In this document: positions 24,119 through 36,735 of the stretch, one piece after another
How the letters are laid out: each line of letters opens with the position of its first letter
How positions within the stretch are numbered: position 1 is the stretch's first letter
DNA from: Hepsetus odoe
Lineage: Eukaryota > Chordata > Actinopteri > Characiformes > Hepsetidae
NCBI GenBank assembly: GCA_017165825.1
Contig: CM029372.1
Span: 10,089,502-10,153,501, forward strand
Length of the DNA stretch: 64,000 bases
Reading direction: 5' to 3'
The notes under the pieces: model-generated
The model's database searches: none
What the model saw: only the letters and a program-made list of their open reading frames with translations
Told to the model about the DNA's origin: nothing
Made by a program: the position numbers and the translations under genes

Positions 24119-25110
24119 GCCATAACATTTAAACCACTGACAGGTTAAGTGAATAACATTGATTATGTCATTACAGTGGCATCTATCAAGGGGGAGATAT
24201 ATTAGGCACAGTTGATGAGATATTATATAGCTGATGAGTTGCAAAATGGGCCACTTTAAGGATCTTAGCTACTTTAAGTCCAAATTATGTTGGCTAGACA
24301 ACTGGGTCAGAGCATCTCTAAAACAGCACATCTTTTAGGAGTCTTCCTACATGCAGTGGTCATTACTAGCTAAAAGAGATCTAAGGCAATGAAAGGACAG
24401 TTATCTGAGGAAGAGGTCATGTATTTAAGGTTCAATGATGTAGGTGGTGAACAAATTTTAGCCTGTCTGGTTCCCACAACAGTGCTAGAAAGAAACAGAA
24501 GACAAATTTAAAAAATTTGTGCTGACGTAGACAGAAATTTATCAGAATACACAGTACATCATATCCTACTGTGTATGAGGCTGGGTAGCTGCAGACTGCC
24601 CAGAGTGAAAAAAGATGATCTGGTTGATGAATCCCTTATTGTTTTATTTGCACTGTGGGATGTGTGAGTCTCTAAACTGAGGAAGAGACAGCACCAGGAT
24701 GCACTATAGGAATACGGTAGGCTGGTGGAGGCAGTGTTCTGCTGGAAAACCTTGGGTCCTGAAATTCATGTGGATATGATTTCATGTGACACTACAACCT
24801 GCTTTCTGTTGCTGAGAAAGTCCAGCCTTCATAACATCAGTACATGGGGTACATGACAAAGTTTATGAGTTTGACTCCAGACTCCCCAGTTCTCAATCAG
24901 ATCAGGCATCTGTGAAAAGTAGTCTGATCCAAAGAGACCTCATCCCACCTAACAAGTTACAGGATCTTCTAACCTCTTGTTACCGCATACAACAGTGCAA
25001 CCCCAGAGCTCTTGCAGAGTCTATGCCTCGATTTCTCAGAGCTCTCTGCTTCAGACACAGTTCACATTATGAGCGGTCAGCAGTGCACTAGATGTCCATG
25101 TGTGTGAACA
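24119..25110 (+). mobile_element. degenerate Tc1/mariner-like element, forward orientation
   Basis: It begins with CATAACATTTAAACCACTGA and contains text that fits a fish Tc1-like family: GGCTAGACAACTGGGTCAGA (regulatory helix region), CTTGGGTCCTGAAATTCATG, and GTTCTCAATCAGATCAGGCA followed by CTATGCCTCGATTTCTCAGA, which correspond to the NPIE-like end of a DDE transposase. Stops and deletions break every frame. Confidence 0.75.
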
Positions 25111-26200
25111 CAAGCGGCTGGGTCCCAGATGCTTTTTTTTTTACATCATCATGCATTGTGCGTGAGGGATTTCTTTGAAGACCCATGTAGTGCACTGAGT
25201 TGGGAGGAGGGAGGGGCTATTTCATATTTATCCAGTGTTTCAATTAGCAGGAGATTCCTGTAAATCAAGACAACAGACACTGCGTAACTGTACAGCTGCT
25301 GCGCTCCTACTGCGTCCCACGTGCCATGCTGAAGCGGATTCACACACCAGAGCTCCATGTTTTCACAGAGCTACATCATGGTGGAGCGAAACAAAGGACC
25401 AACACATAAAACTGAGTGAAGTCAGGAGCGCCGTAGTTTGATTGAACTATGTGTTTCCATAGAACAACAGCGCCATCTCGTGGCACAAACAGACACTCGC
25501 TTTCCGAAACAAATCACGTTCTCCCTGAGAAACAACAGGACACAGCAAAGCGCGACCACGTGAAGAGCGAGCAGACGGGGCAGGAGAGTTCCCCCTCATC
25601 ATCTATTTAAGATGCATCCATCTATGTTTATATGTTTTATTTCCATGACACAATGACAACAACAATAATACATTTTATTATGTGCGATGTATCATCATCA
25701 TCATCATCATCATTATTATAATAATAATAATAATTATTATTATTATTATCAGCAGTGGCTGTATTTGCATTTGTTACATTAATTATAATCAGTTGTTTAC
25801 ACAATATATCATAAATATGTATCAATTAATTAAGAAAATCATATAACCACATTGACAAAAATAATTATGGCGCAATTAAAACAACACAAACAACAGCACC
25901 AACATTTACTATTAATAATAGTAGTAGTAGTAGTAGTAGTAGTAGTAGCAGTAGTAGTATACTTTTAGACAGCAACAATAATGTCAACATCAACATGTCA
26001 ATATCAACAGTAATTTGTAGTAGTAGTAGTAATATATTCAGAAATGGTGTTTGACTCACAAGAGTGAGTTGTAAAGTCTCCCTGTTGGCTCTACCTGCTG
26101 GGAGGAAGGCTGTTTGTTGACTGTCCTGTTTATGAGCTGCACTGTATTAATGACGGCTGCCTTTGTGACGTAAGGCGCTGATCTCCTCGGTAACGGTATC
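25111..26200. other. gene-free stretch with trinucleotide repeats
   Basis: It contains an ATC/ATT tract at 25689-25750 and a TAG tract at 25918-25960, plus unique DNA with no visible exon. Confidence 0.6.
25689..25960. repeat. ATC/AAT and TAG trinucleotide tracts
   Basis: A run of ATC changing into ATT at 25689-25750, and a run of TAG at 25918-25960. Frames across them are poly-D/N or poly-L and not genes. Confidence 0.9.
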
Positions 26201-26280
26201 GCAGAGACGGTCGCGCGGATAAAGCGTCTCATGCTACGTGCACAGGTGTTTTGTTGTTGATCTACACGAGAGCTGCAGGT
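26130..26280 (+). promoter_or_regulatory. probable promoter and first non-coding exon of the saxo4-like gene
   Basis: This is locally CpG-richer than its surroundings (GACGTAAGGCGCTG, GGTCGCGCGGATAAAGCG) and ends in a good donor, GCTGCAG|GTAAAT at about 26279. GGTAAC at 26189-26194 equals one half of the RFX X-box, but the other half is poor. Placing a ciliary gene's start here is inference. Confidence 0.4.
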
Positions 26281-26614
26281 AAATACCTCACTTTATCACA
26301 GCCATGTCACACTGGAGTCTAAAGAGGGAGGGGCTCTTCTACAGTTTCCAAAAACAATGTGATCTCACTTACTAACAGCTATTTACCATTTTAGTCATTT
26401 CAGCCTTGAATAAAAAACTGGGCCTCAGTACTCTAATTGGAGTTTGTCTTATTGATGTGATTACAGCCCGTAACAGTATCTGCTGTTCTTATTTATCCCC
26501 TCATGGTGGGCTCAGGCACAACCTTGTACAATTTCTGCCACAGTTACGCTGCATTTAGGAGAAGCGCTGAGTGACGGTGTTGGACTGGGCTTTGAGTGGT
26601 GTCATTTGTCTGCA

Positions 26615-27466
26615 GGTCTATTGTTTCAGTCAGAGGTGGGTGGGTTACTGGACATAGGCCAGGCTTTACTGGGAACAGGCGGAGCAGGCGGTCAGCCAGC
26701 TAATACAGTTCTCGGTCTGCACTGCACCTCCTACAACAGGACTACGGTGAGGAGGACTTGCACAGCTCTCTCAGCTATAAACCCAGTACAAATAGTTCAG
26801 TTTTCATTGAGTGATAAAATAGCAAGTACTCAGAATCAGAATGTAAATGTTTGTCTCCTTTCTTTAGGGTAAGACAAGCGATTTAGTTTAAGCATTTATA
26901 GTTTAGCATTTTTTTTTTTAACACAAAATTGTTTTTTATCAGTACTGTTACATTAAAGTTTTGTTCAATTCAGTAGTGTATTGCTGGTGTTTACTTTCTG
27001 TGAACATTTCACAAGGGAAGTTAAGTAGGTTTTATTATCACTTCAGCCTTATATACCATGGGGCTACACAGAATGTGATATAGAACATAAATACGCTAAT
27101 AAAATGGTCCAGGTCTTCAGATCTTCTTCTATAAAGTTTGCATTTTGGTGATATAACAGAAAGTTTTGTACATTTTATCTCTTAGCTAACCAGTTCTTCA
27201 GTAACCTGAAAACCAGCATGACAACCTAAACTAGGGTCAGCAAAGGCAGATAAGTATTTGATTATATATCCTGCCCACTAACCCCTGTTCTTCTTCATTG
27301 CTACATTTGATATATATGTGTTTCTTTGTGTCTCTGCAGTCCCTTATTTTTGGACTGTCTTCAGTCCTAGACTTGGCATCATTACTGGCAGCTGGCAGCT
27401 TTACCCAGCATTAGACCACAGAGAAGGGAGGGCAGCTACATGGAGCTCCACACACTAGCCAGGACT
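26615..27466 (+). other. saxo4: uncertain 5' exons of the saxo4-like gene
   Basis: An exon-like piece at 26615-26744 lies between TCTGCAG and ACG|GTGAGG and reads LHCTSYNRTT near its end, which is like an N-terminal TSY motif of the mammalian protein. It has no ATG. A second piece starts at 27341 after TCTCTGCAG. In one frame it reads SPRLGIITGSWQLYPALD, again reminiscent of the mammalian N-terminus, but that frame does not join to either neighbour and meets a stop at 27454. Either these are 5' UTR exons or an eroded N-terminal coding part. Confidence 0.35.
27010..27090 (-). mobile_element. LINE 3' end fragment
   Basis: AAGTTAAGTAGGTTTTATTA followed by CACTTCAGCC resembles the 3' end of the LINE at 15843 in the same orientation. 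It lies in an intron of the saxo4-like gene. Confidence 0.55.
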
Positions 27467-30400
27467 GTGAGAACCATACCTGAACACCAGTGTTATCATG
27501 GCTGCCTACCATAAACTAAATAATATATTGCAATGATACTGAGAGAACCCTACATAAATAACTACTCTGAAGTCTGGGATTAGCACACATTATGCTGTGC
27601 CATGCATAACTGCCTTGCCTGTTTTTCTCTCAGAGGAAGCTTTCACACCAGACAGAGTATAAAAGCAGTTATGTTCCTTATCAGGCCCGTGTCTCAGGTA
27701 AAACGCGATTCCAAACTACTGTATGTTTCACTGATGTCGTCTCAGTCTGTGTAAATTCATTGTACTTTTACTGTAGTATCCCGAAAGCATCAGATCATCG
27801 GGGCTAAAGAGAACAGTGGATTTACCGAGGGAAACAGCTTGCAGTACTATACTTTTCTACCTCGACACATCCACATGGTCTGTATTATAATCAACCATTC
27901 AGTGAATGTACACTGCTGTATTTACTGAGAGTGGTACAATTAAGACTAAAGGAGTTGCTGCCAGAAATCCTCAGGTGTTGATGGCCTCTGTACTCAGCTT
28001 GTAGATACTGCACAATGGTAGTGTTAGGACCTCAGCTTGTGGTTAGCAGTATTTGAATTTTCTTTGTCATTTATTCTGTTTGTGCTTACATTCAAAATGC
28101 AATATAAATATGAAGTTCTGTCAGCTTTGATTGAAGGGTGTTTAAATGTCTGTTGATTTCCTATTCTAGAGGACAGACACAGAAAAACTGCATAGTGCTT
28201 AATAAATGTATGACCTGCATGGTATTTTACATTAATATGTTTCTTGTCCTCTCTCATGTTACATCTCTTCATGACTATGGTTGTCAGGATGGGGTTCAGC
28301 AGAAACCCTCAAGCGTGACGAGGATAGACTTCTTGCCTGCAGCTTTTCTCCAGGTGTCTCTCTCTGGCACATTTCTTCCTCCACTTTCATCAGAGACTTA
28401 CTACAGAGGCAACTTATAGTTTTGATTATTAAAAAAGAACTATGGTGCATGTGGCCATATAGGGTGGTGGGAAGGGGTTACTGTGCTTGAACAATTAGCA
28501 GCTTTACTCATACAAGCATGGGTTTCCTTAAATCCTATGTTGATATAGAACCACCTTGTGGTCAGTTAGAAGAAATTGATAGAGGTGAAATGTATTGTCT
28601 GTTGTCTGATGATACAGACCAGCTGATGTATCGCTCAAGACCTTAATGTGAAAGGGGCAAGAGTCAAATGTATGTTTGTGTATCAGGGCAGTGAGAAGTT
28701 ACCCAAACTGGTCGGTCATGCTCCTCGAGAGACTGGCTTCACCAGAGATACTCGTGATCCTCTGGCAAGTCCTGTAAGAACTGTACTCCCATACACTTTC
28801 TCTCAGTTTCCTCTAAAACTCTCCCTCCTTTGCTTTCTTTCATCAAATATGAATCCCCTTAAGACCTCCATGACATGCTTGGCTTCAAACAACTCTTCAT
28901 ACATTTCAATATTTTCACCTTTTTTCACAAATTTTTCAAAAGATTTGGTAAACTGCACATTTGAAATATCCAGTCTTAGTAATTCGAGTAACTGTTAAAC
29001 AGTCTTTGTTCTCCACAAGACCTTTGTGCCATTTTCTTACTTGCCATTCCTTCCAGTGACCTTGTGCTTGTGAATAAAAAATGTCTGTTATATAAAGTGA
29101 ATTATGTTAAAAATGACAAAAACTGTCACTAGATTTTGAAGGGTAAAGTAGTTTGTTCATAGTCTGTTAATGCACATTGGGTAACTGGATTAAATGGTAG
29201 TGCAGTAGTGTTTGTATCCTCAGGCCTTCCTGCTGGTGTATCCTCGTCCTCGCAGGCAGAAGAGCCTGTCTGCTGAGAGAGCTATTGGAATTAAGGTGAG
29301 AATTATTCTGTCATTATTCTGATCAGTAGGATTGTTTCTTAAAGTTTTTTTTTTGCATATGCTAAGAGTGACTGTAAAGCAAATAGCCCTGAAATGCTTG
29401 TGTCTCTGAGTGAAGCAGCTCATGGCTGCTGGGAATTCATGAACCAGGACAATGAGTTCTTCTCGCTTGCAGGAAGGCTCAGGGTTCGTTCGCAACACTC
29501 CTACCCTCAAGACCATGGCACATACATCCAACGACCCACTACACTTCCTCACACACTACCAGAGCAAGTAAGTCTGCAAGTGTGTATTTGTTCCCGAAAG
29601 CACACACAAGAACTAGGCTGCTGTACTGATTCTGTTGTTCACATAATACATTTTAGATGCATTTTTACTGTACTGCACTGAGGCTTTTGACATCACTGGT
29701 AAATTAACAGAAACTGAGAAAGAGCTTTGTTGTATGTGTATTTTGGGAACAGCAGCATTTTACATTTTACAGTTTTACTGAACATTATAACATTTTACTG
29801 AAATTAAAGAAATTATCATACCAATGTCATACAAATATTTTAAATGCAGTGTGAAATTTAATGCCATGAATAAATTACCTCATGTCTATATATTATGTTA
29901 TAGCATGTAAATAATAATATTACATTTGTAGAATAGTAGTTTTCAGGTAATAAGCTATTCCACACACTTGGCAAAACCTTGGTAGTGTCAGTGATGAGAA
30001 GGGTCCATCATCTAGGTAGCATCTCGACAACAGTAGACCTACACTCTCAGAAAAAATGGTTCTGGTGTGGCACTGTGTTCCCATCCTGTTCCCACTCAAG
30101 GCTTTGTATGATGAATTTTTTTATTGTATTCTTTGATGATTTTATTATGAAATGATACCAGTCTGCCCCTTTCCTCTGGAAAAATATGGAAGAAAACTGG
30201 ACCTCAAGGCCCATGTTGTACTTTTGAGGGTACATTTACACATTTTGTCACTAGATAAACCAAACATATACCAATGTACCAAAATGTACCTTTTTTCTGA
30301 CACTGCATGGTGTCCTCTTTCCACTGATAGATGGGGAAGATATAAATGAACAGGCAAACATATCATTTAGAGTAAGAAATTGAGGTGGGTGGCCTGTGTG

Positions 30401-30618
30401 CAGGTTTTGTGATCCAGCAAAATCTGCAGCTCTGAAAGCAGATTGGAAAAGCAGTGGGATTCACACTCAGAGAGACAGTGGATACAGTGGACGAGACACA
30501 GACAGGTACGCACACGTGCATGCGCTCATGTATGAATGTTGCTCATGAATGCACAACTGCTGTTATTATATTCTTTTTCTCTTCCCCTGTCTCTCACAGG
30601 TTTCATCTATGTGGGTGA
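27440..30618 (+). CDS. saxo4: stabilizer of axonemal microtubules 4 / PPP1R32-like protein
   Basis: Eight coding exons fit in one frame: 27440-27466 (ATG, tentative), 27634-27697, 27777-27877, 28288-28353, 28687-28773, 29224-29295, 29473-29567, 30404-30505, with the stop in a last exon 30600-30618. The product is about 210 residues. Motifs shared with mammalian PPP1R32, from memory: IGAKENSGFT, SVTRIDFLP, RETGFTRDT, a second IGIKEGSGF, and HFLTHYQSKF. The repeated G-KE-SGF motif fits a microtubule-binding repeat protein. Family knowledge: an axonemal or ciliary protein that also binds protein phosphatase 1. It lies downstream of syt7 and next to lrrc10b, as expected from vertebrate synteny. 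The mammalian protein is about twice as long; the N-terminal third is not found here with confidence. AATAAA at 30633 supports the 3' end. Confidence 0.75.
30044..30305. mobile_element. possible MITE
   Basis: The ends CTCTCAGAAAAAATGGT (about 30043-30059) and GTACCTTTTTTCTGACA (about 30286-30302) form a rough terminal inverted repeat around a non-coding core with GTACATTTT-like words. No transposase. It lies in the last-but-one long intron of the saxo4-like gene. Confidence 0.45.
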
Positions 30619-30632
30619 ACCCAGGCATTTTC

Positions 30633-30638
30633 AATAAA
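30633..30638 (+). terminator. saxo4: polyadenylation signal of the saxo4-like gene
   Basis: AATAAA lies 15 bases after the predicted stop. Confidence 0.6.
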
Positions 30639-30639
30639 C

Positions 30640-32160
30640 ACTTAATTATTGACTGAAGTGTAGTATTGCCATGTTCACACTTCTGATCATCATGGTTAAA
30701 TCATCTCGATATAACATTTCCACACTGAATAATGTTAATATTTACAAATCCTGTGTTATTAGCAAGGCAAATCACGCTGGCGATAGGAGAAGCACTTTAG
30801 GCCATTACGACAGCAGTGATGGACATTAGGCCGAATGGTTGGGCAGAGAAACATCGCTTAGTTAAACACCTCACATCCATGAAATGGGCAAACGGACCTG
30901 ATCAGCCATGCATGGAGTGATATGTGTACACACATACACACACACACACACACACTCACACACACACACACTCTCTCTCGTGCTCTCTCTCCTAGCAATG
31001 CAGAGAGAGATATAAAGTCACACACTCATAGTTCAGTTGGCAAGCATACTGTGTACAGTTTTGCATTCAGTTCAGGTGTGATGTGGGTGTGTGTACTCTG
31101 ATCTGGATTTAATCTAGAACATAAAATAGTAGAAAGATTTATACCAAAAAACCTAGGTAAAGGTCAGGCTTAAAAGGTAGGTATTGAGACTGCTTTCAAA
31201 AATGTAAATGTTCTCTGCTGCCCTCAGGTCCTCAGGAAGGATATTAATTGATTAAAATATTCTCTGGAAGTATATTAAAACTATCTGAATACTTGTTTCC
31301 CTCAATGGACATGAGCACACATCCTAACGAAGTATAATGCATACCTGACTAGACTGTGTGTGTTTGTGTGTGTGTGCGCGCGCATGTGCGTGTGTGCGTA
31401 TGTGTGTGTGAGACCGAAGGAAAGAGAGACCCCAGGGCCTGGCAGAGCTATGCAGCTGGCCTGAAATAGCCTTTGTCAGCAATACAAACCTCAGAAATTC
31501 TAAAAAGACCTGTTCTGAAGTCAAATTTTTAATAGTCATCAAGCTTGCTAGTAATATACTGTTACACATAAGAAAGCAGTTTTAACACAAAACACAGTGT
31601 GCATTTACATGTATTACTTGAACAACTGTCTAACATATAACACGACCTGATTTTCAGTTTTATGTTCAGGTTCTGCTTGACACCCACTCATCTAAACTGT
31701 TCCTCATGAGTGTTGCATATTAAGTAGCTTCAAGGACTAAATGTGAAGCTTGAGTGGTGCAGAACTGCTCTTCGTGCCTCTGTGCCTGTGTTAGAATGGT
31801 ATGTAGCTGACCTAGCGAGAATGAAGGCAGTATAAACTAGAGAGTAGTGCTCTAAATGATTAAGCACAGAGGCACCACTCACAGTAAAGGCCTGCTTTAT
31901 ATCAGAGTGTGCAGACACCACACGCACACGAAAAGCCAAAACAGTCCAGTGTAGCACAGAGGCCAGAAACTGTTAGAAAAGAAACTGGGGGGGGGCGAGA
32001 GAGAGGGAGAGAGAGAAAGAAACTAGAACTAGACAGACGGTTGAATGGATGGATGGATGGATGGATGAATGGATGGAAGGATGGACGGACAGATGGACGG
32101 ATGGATGTCTTCCTGATCTAGCTTATCAAAACTTGAAATAAAACTTTTAAATAACCATAC
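30640..32160. other. gene-free stretch between the saxo4-like gene and the Tc1-like relic
   Basis: Only microsatellites are visible: a CA tract at about 30933-30970, a GT tract at 31356-31410 and a GGAT tract at about 32047-32106. No exon is recognised. Confidence 0.6.
32047..32106. repeat. (GGAT)n tetranucleotide tract
   Basis: Repeated ATGGATGG with GGAC and GATG variants over about 60 bp. Confidence 0.9.
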
Positions 32161-32164
32161 TGAA

Positions 32165-32860
32165 CTGAAGTTGATATGTTGGAAGCAGGTAAAACTGGCT
32201 TAGAGATCTGAGAAACTTCAACAAGGTCTAAATTGTTCCTATCAGAGTGCTAATGTTCACTCCGTCTGCTGCTGAAAGCACCTGCATCGGGCACCTGAGC
32301 ACTGGAACAGGTATATGTCATGTCACTTATCTGGGATAACCTTGGGTTCTGTCATTCATGTGGATGTAAATTTGACATGTACCATTTTATCAAACATTGT
32401 TTGTCATCACCCCTTCATGGCATTTATTCCCTAATGGGGCAGTGGCGGTCTAGTGATTAGAGACTAGGCCCAAGTATCAGAAGGCCATGGGTTTGAATCC
32501 CAGACTAGTAGGTTGCCGTGAATATCCTTTGAGCAAGGTACTGTTCCCATCACTGCCAGGCACTAGATATGTCTGCCCAGTGGATGGTGCGTGTGGGTTA
32601 AAAGCAGAGTTTTGTTATGGTTCATTGAGTGCTGTGCTGTGTCAAATGTCAAATGTCAAATAGTCACTTTCACCAATGACAGTGGCCTCTTTCAGCAGTG
32701 TAATGCACCCTGCCTCACAGCAAAAAAGTTCAGAAATGGTGTAAGATAACCTGGCTAAATGTTCAAGGGATTCCAATTCCCATAAATCAGCTCTGGGATG
32801 TGCTGGCAAATTAGTCTGATTCCTAGAGGCTTCTTGCAGCTTATAGGACTGAAAGGATTC
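32165..32860 (+). mobile_element. degenerate Tc1-like fragment interrupted by a SINE
   Basis: Left part: GATATGTTGGAAGCAGGTAA and CTTGGGTTCTGTCATTCATG, as in the element at 24119. Right part: CTCTGGGATGTGCTGGCAAA after the SINE at 32440-32660. Large internal deletions; no coding frame. Confidence 0.65.
32440..32660 (+). mobile_element. tRNA-derived SINE, family B
   Basis: An A-box-like GTCTAGTGATTAGAGACTAG and B-box-like GGGTTTGAATCCCAGACTAG, then GTAGGTTGCC, TTTGAGCAAGGTACTGT and a tail of CAAATGT units and AGTCACTTTC. Copies of the same family lie at 50155-50400 and 53330-53525. Confidence 0.85.
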
Positions 32861-32879
32861 ATTCACTCATACATTTTCA

Positions 32880-33200
32880 CATGCATTATCTGAGTGTCTT
32901 ATCCTCACTAAGGTTGCAAGTGTTGCTGGAGCCTGTCCTAGCACTCAAAGGGAAAAAGGTGTAAAGACACCCTGGAGAAGTTGCCAGTCCAATTTAGGGC
33001 ACACAGGGAATAAACACATATTAGCATTTCCAGTTCACCTGATGTGCTTGTCTTTGGACTGCGGGAGGAAACCGGAGCACTCTGAAAAACCCAGACACAC
33101 ATGGAACATACAAACTCCACATAGTAAGGATCTAGGTTGCCCCTCCTTAGAATTAAACCCATGACTTTAGTGGACAGTGCTAACCACTGTGCCACTGATT
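32880..33200. repeat. dispersed fish repeat with a 'GGAGGAAACCGGAG' core
   Basis: CTTTGGACTGCGGGAGGAAA followed by CCGGAGCACTC, then CATACAAACTCCACA and a cttaacCACTGTGCCACTG-like end. It is the second copy of the family at 17240-17450. Confidence 0.75.
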
Positions 33201-36200
33201 TTAAGGATCTGCTACAAAATGTATCAGTTACAAGGAAAAAATGGTACCACAGTAGAAGAATAACCAACTTGCACTAATATGGCATTGGTCCTCCATTGGC
33301 TGCCAAAACAGGACCAAGACCTCAGAGGACACCAGGTAATAATCAGCAAATCTGTAAAGTCTGTATTGAGTAGCGTGTGATGTGCTGTGTGTTGTGTCTC
33401 ATCCTTAGCAACCAGCATTAAAAGTCGTATTGACTTCTGCCACTGTTGTGCTTCTGGTGGTTTAAACAAGACAAAACAGTCATTGTTATTCTCACAAATC
33501 AATAAGCCATGAACATCCTTTTTATTTATCTCTTCTCATACCCCTGTCAAAAGGTTGTTGCCAATTCTTACCATGAGTGCCCAACACTACACTTTGGCAT
33601 TTTGCGCTTTTACATTCAGCTTTCCTTTTTTTTAATACATCCCAGCTCTTGAAAAACACAGCGGTACAATTGTATATTATTTCAATTCTATAAAGAACCG
33701 TTGCTCATTCAGATGCTTAACACCCCCATCAGAGCAGTTGGGATATGTTGCTTTACAAATACCTCCGGTATCCACTTCTTTCCCCAAAAAAAGCCGCAGG
33801 GTATTTCTGATGTGTGTCATTTAAGAGTCCACTCTGTGTTATACAGAGCTAAATGACCACCAATCTAGAGTCAGAATGATCTCTTACTGGAATTCATAGC
33901 ATTCTAGAAACAGTAGAATGCTGGCCGTTGTATGTTTTGACATATTGAACCCTTTCCAGTGTAAAGTTCAGAGACCTGTACCCATCACTCTGTGTGTTTG
34001 TTTACCTGAGCTGGGTTTACTTGGTAATACTGTGCAGTTCAACAGTGCCAACCAGGACACAGGGTACAGTGACAGTTTTCTCTTTACTGCTGCAGCGTGC
34101 CAGAAGCTTTGCTTCCCAGTACCTCAAAACACAGTGCTGATGACTCACAAAGCTACCTAAATGTTTCACCAGATGGATTCCACTCTCTTCCACAGCCACA
34201 GAGAGGGAGAGGGAAAGAAACAGAAAAGGCAGTCCTTCATTGTAATGAGGGAGTGTGGTGACAAAGAAGAAACAGAGCCTGACAGAGCACCTAAACAAAA
34301 CTAGCCATTCAGTCGCTCAGAGAAATAACAAAATCTCCACTAATGACCTAATGGTCACTGATTTCCTGTCAAATCATAATGAAGGAAGACTTCCCTGCAC
34401 TTTACTCCCAAGTGTTTAGATACTGAACACTTTTCTTTAGCGTCTTTTAAACTTGTCCTAAACATGAAGACACATTAAATAAAGCTTAACCGAAATTTAA
34501 TGAACAATTGTGTTTAAGAACAGAATGGCCTTTAGATTGAGGCTCTTCTTCTACAAATCGGTTGTATTTGATTTTTGTTTCATGGCCCGTGTGTAAAAAA
34601 AGAAGAAGTGTCTTGTTGTATTAAACGGGCTGCTTTATGGTACGGTGCCTTTAGCGTATGTTCTGTTTTTACTGGCAGCCCTGTGTTGCAAAAATTAGTC
34701 CAACCTGAAACAATCCTTACAATGTCAGTGTGCGAACAGCACACTGTAGAAACAGCAAATACAGTACTAGTATATTAAAATGATATCTAATTTATCTTGG
34801 TTAATTAAAAAAATATACATGTCATTTTTTCCCAAGAACACCATAACTACGGCATGTGGCCGTACAGCTGATGAAAGTTAACTTGTTTGCTTGGTAGCAA
34901 GATTTGTATCTTTTTATAAAAAAGCCTACTTTTAGAGCCTAATACATTCAGACGGATGCAGCGAGTATACCTGTACACTTCTCTAGCTCTTCCTGGCAGC
35001 TCAAACACACTCAAGGAGGAGGGTGCGCCATGAAAGCACCTAAGCTGACAAGAAAGGAACACGAGAGCTTGAGAGTGTGACTGGAATAAGTAAAGAGGGA
35101 AACATGTTGGTCACCAAAAGGAAAGAATGAACACGCCTGAAAAAGCTGAAAATTTAGACGACAGCCTGAGCCCTCACTGACCTCTATACTTCAAGTCTCT
35201 TATTTGTTCTCTCCCCTTCTCGTGCTAATGTTTAAAACATCTCTGGCTTCCGTCTCTGGCCTTTTAAGGAGAAGCGTTCCCGTCCATTCTCTCTCTCCCT
35301 CTTTCTCATGCCCTCATACCCCTCTCTGGTTTTCACATGTCGTGCTCATGATTGCTTAGACTACAGAAGCAGGGTGTATCTTAGTTAGCTTGGCTAACAT
35401 CACACATTTCCTCTGAAAGCATCAAACACTCTGACTTCTCCCAGGCCTATGCCTCTTTATTCGAATGCAGGAGCTCTTCCAGAATTTTAGGAGCTTTGCC
35501 TGGCAAGTGGAGCAAGGCAGCTATTTCAAGATTCTGAGTATTAGATCTCACTCTCAGACGCACATGAATGATTAAAACACATTTCGCAAACTCAATGATT
35601 ATTTAATGAGAGAAGATTTCGTTTCATCAACACACATCACAGCAATCGCAGTATCCTATTCCTGATACAGTACACTCGGGGCAGAGTGAAATTACACACA
35701 TTCTTTTTCATCCATGCACTCGCACACTCGCTCTCTCACACACACTCACTCCAAAAAGTATGAGCACTCTTGGTCTTTCTGGTAATGTATAAAGCTGCAG
35801 CCCATTGCAGATGTGCAGTTTCCATTGGTCTTCACAGGGTTTTATGTAGAGAATAAATTAAGTGCTGAACCTGTTGGTGAGAATCCTCTACTGGGTTTGT
35901 CTCACTACCAGAGACACGGTTATATAAAAATTCACAGCAGCCTTGACAGAGCAAACATGCCATCGTATAATAAGTGTCTTTTCTGTTAAAACATCCTCCC
36001 ATTTTTGCCTTTAAGGAGAATTTCTACATTTCTATCATTTTTTTTGTTATATCACAGTATGGTGGTTTTTTCCATGAAATGTATGGGATGTGGAGCAAAA
36101 AATCCTCCTACAGACTTCTCTAATGATCTAAAGATTTCATAAGCGCTAGAAAATCCAAAAAGGAAAACTAGATGAGAAGGCAACGGCAAAAGTACTTTTA

Positions 36201-36735
36201 GAAATTAAATAGTATTTGTTATTTTATGATAATCAGAAATGGATGAAAAAAAGGCTAAAGCAGCAATGAAGTATTCTTTCTGATAAATGCCATCTATGCA
36301 ATATAATTATTAATCTGGAATAACTTATCTGCTTTGTTATCATTTAAATGTCATGGTGTGTGAGACATTTGTATTTGTCATCATTTTCCACTTTTCCACT
36401 TACAGAAACACTGAAGTGTGGCCAGAATACTTGCTCTCAATAAAAGTGACAATGTGAACAATGGGATACATGGCTTATGTTAAACTATTTATATTTAGTT
36501 TGTACATCATTCTGAGGATGTCACTGATTTTTTTTTCCAAACCAGAAGCAGTTTCACACTCTGTGAAAGCCTATAGGAGGTTATTTTTGCCCTTTTATCC
36601 CACTTTAGAAGCACTTTAAAAATACTGTTAGAACTGGAAAAAAAAGTCTTTTGGGAAAGCTATCACATTTCCCTGTAGTTAAATTAGTGCAAACCAAATT
36701 AAGCACTGATGTTATTAAAGGGGAGAAGTCAATCA
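33201..36735. other. gene-free stretch downstream of lrrc10b
   Basis: No exon with splice sites is visible. The part next to 36735 presumably contains the lrrc10b 3' untranslated region (minus strand), but no signal fixes its end. Confidence 0.55.
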
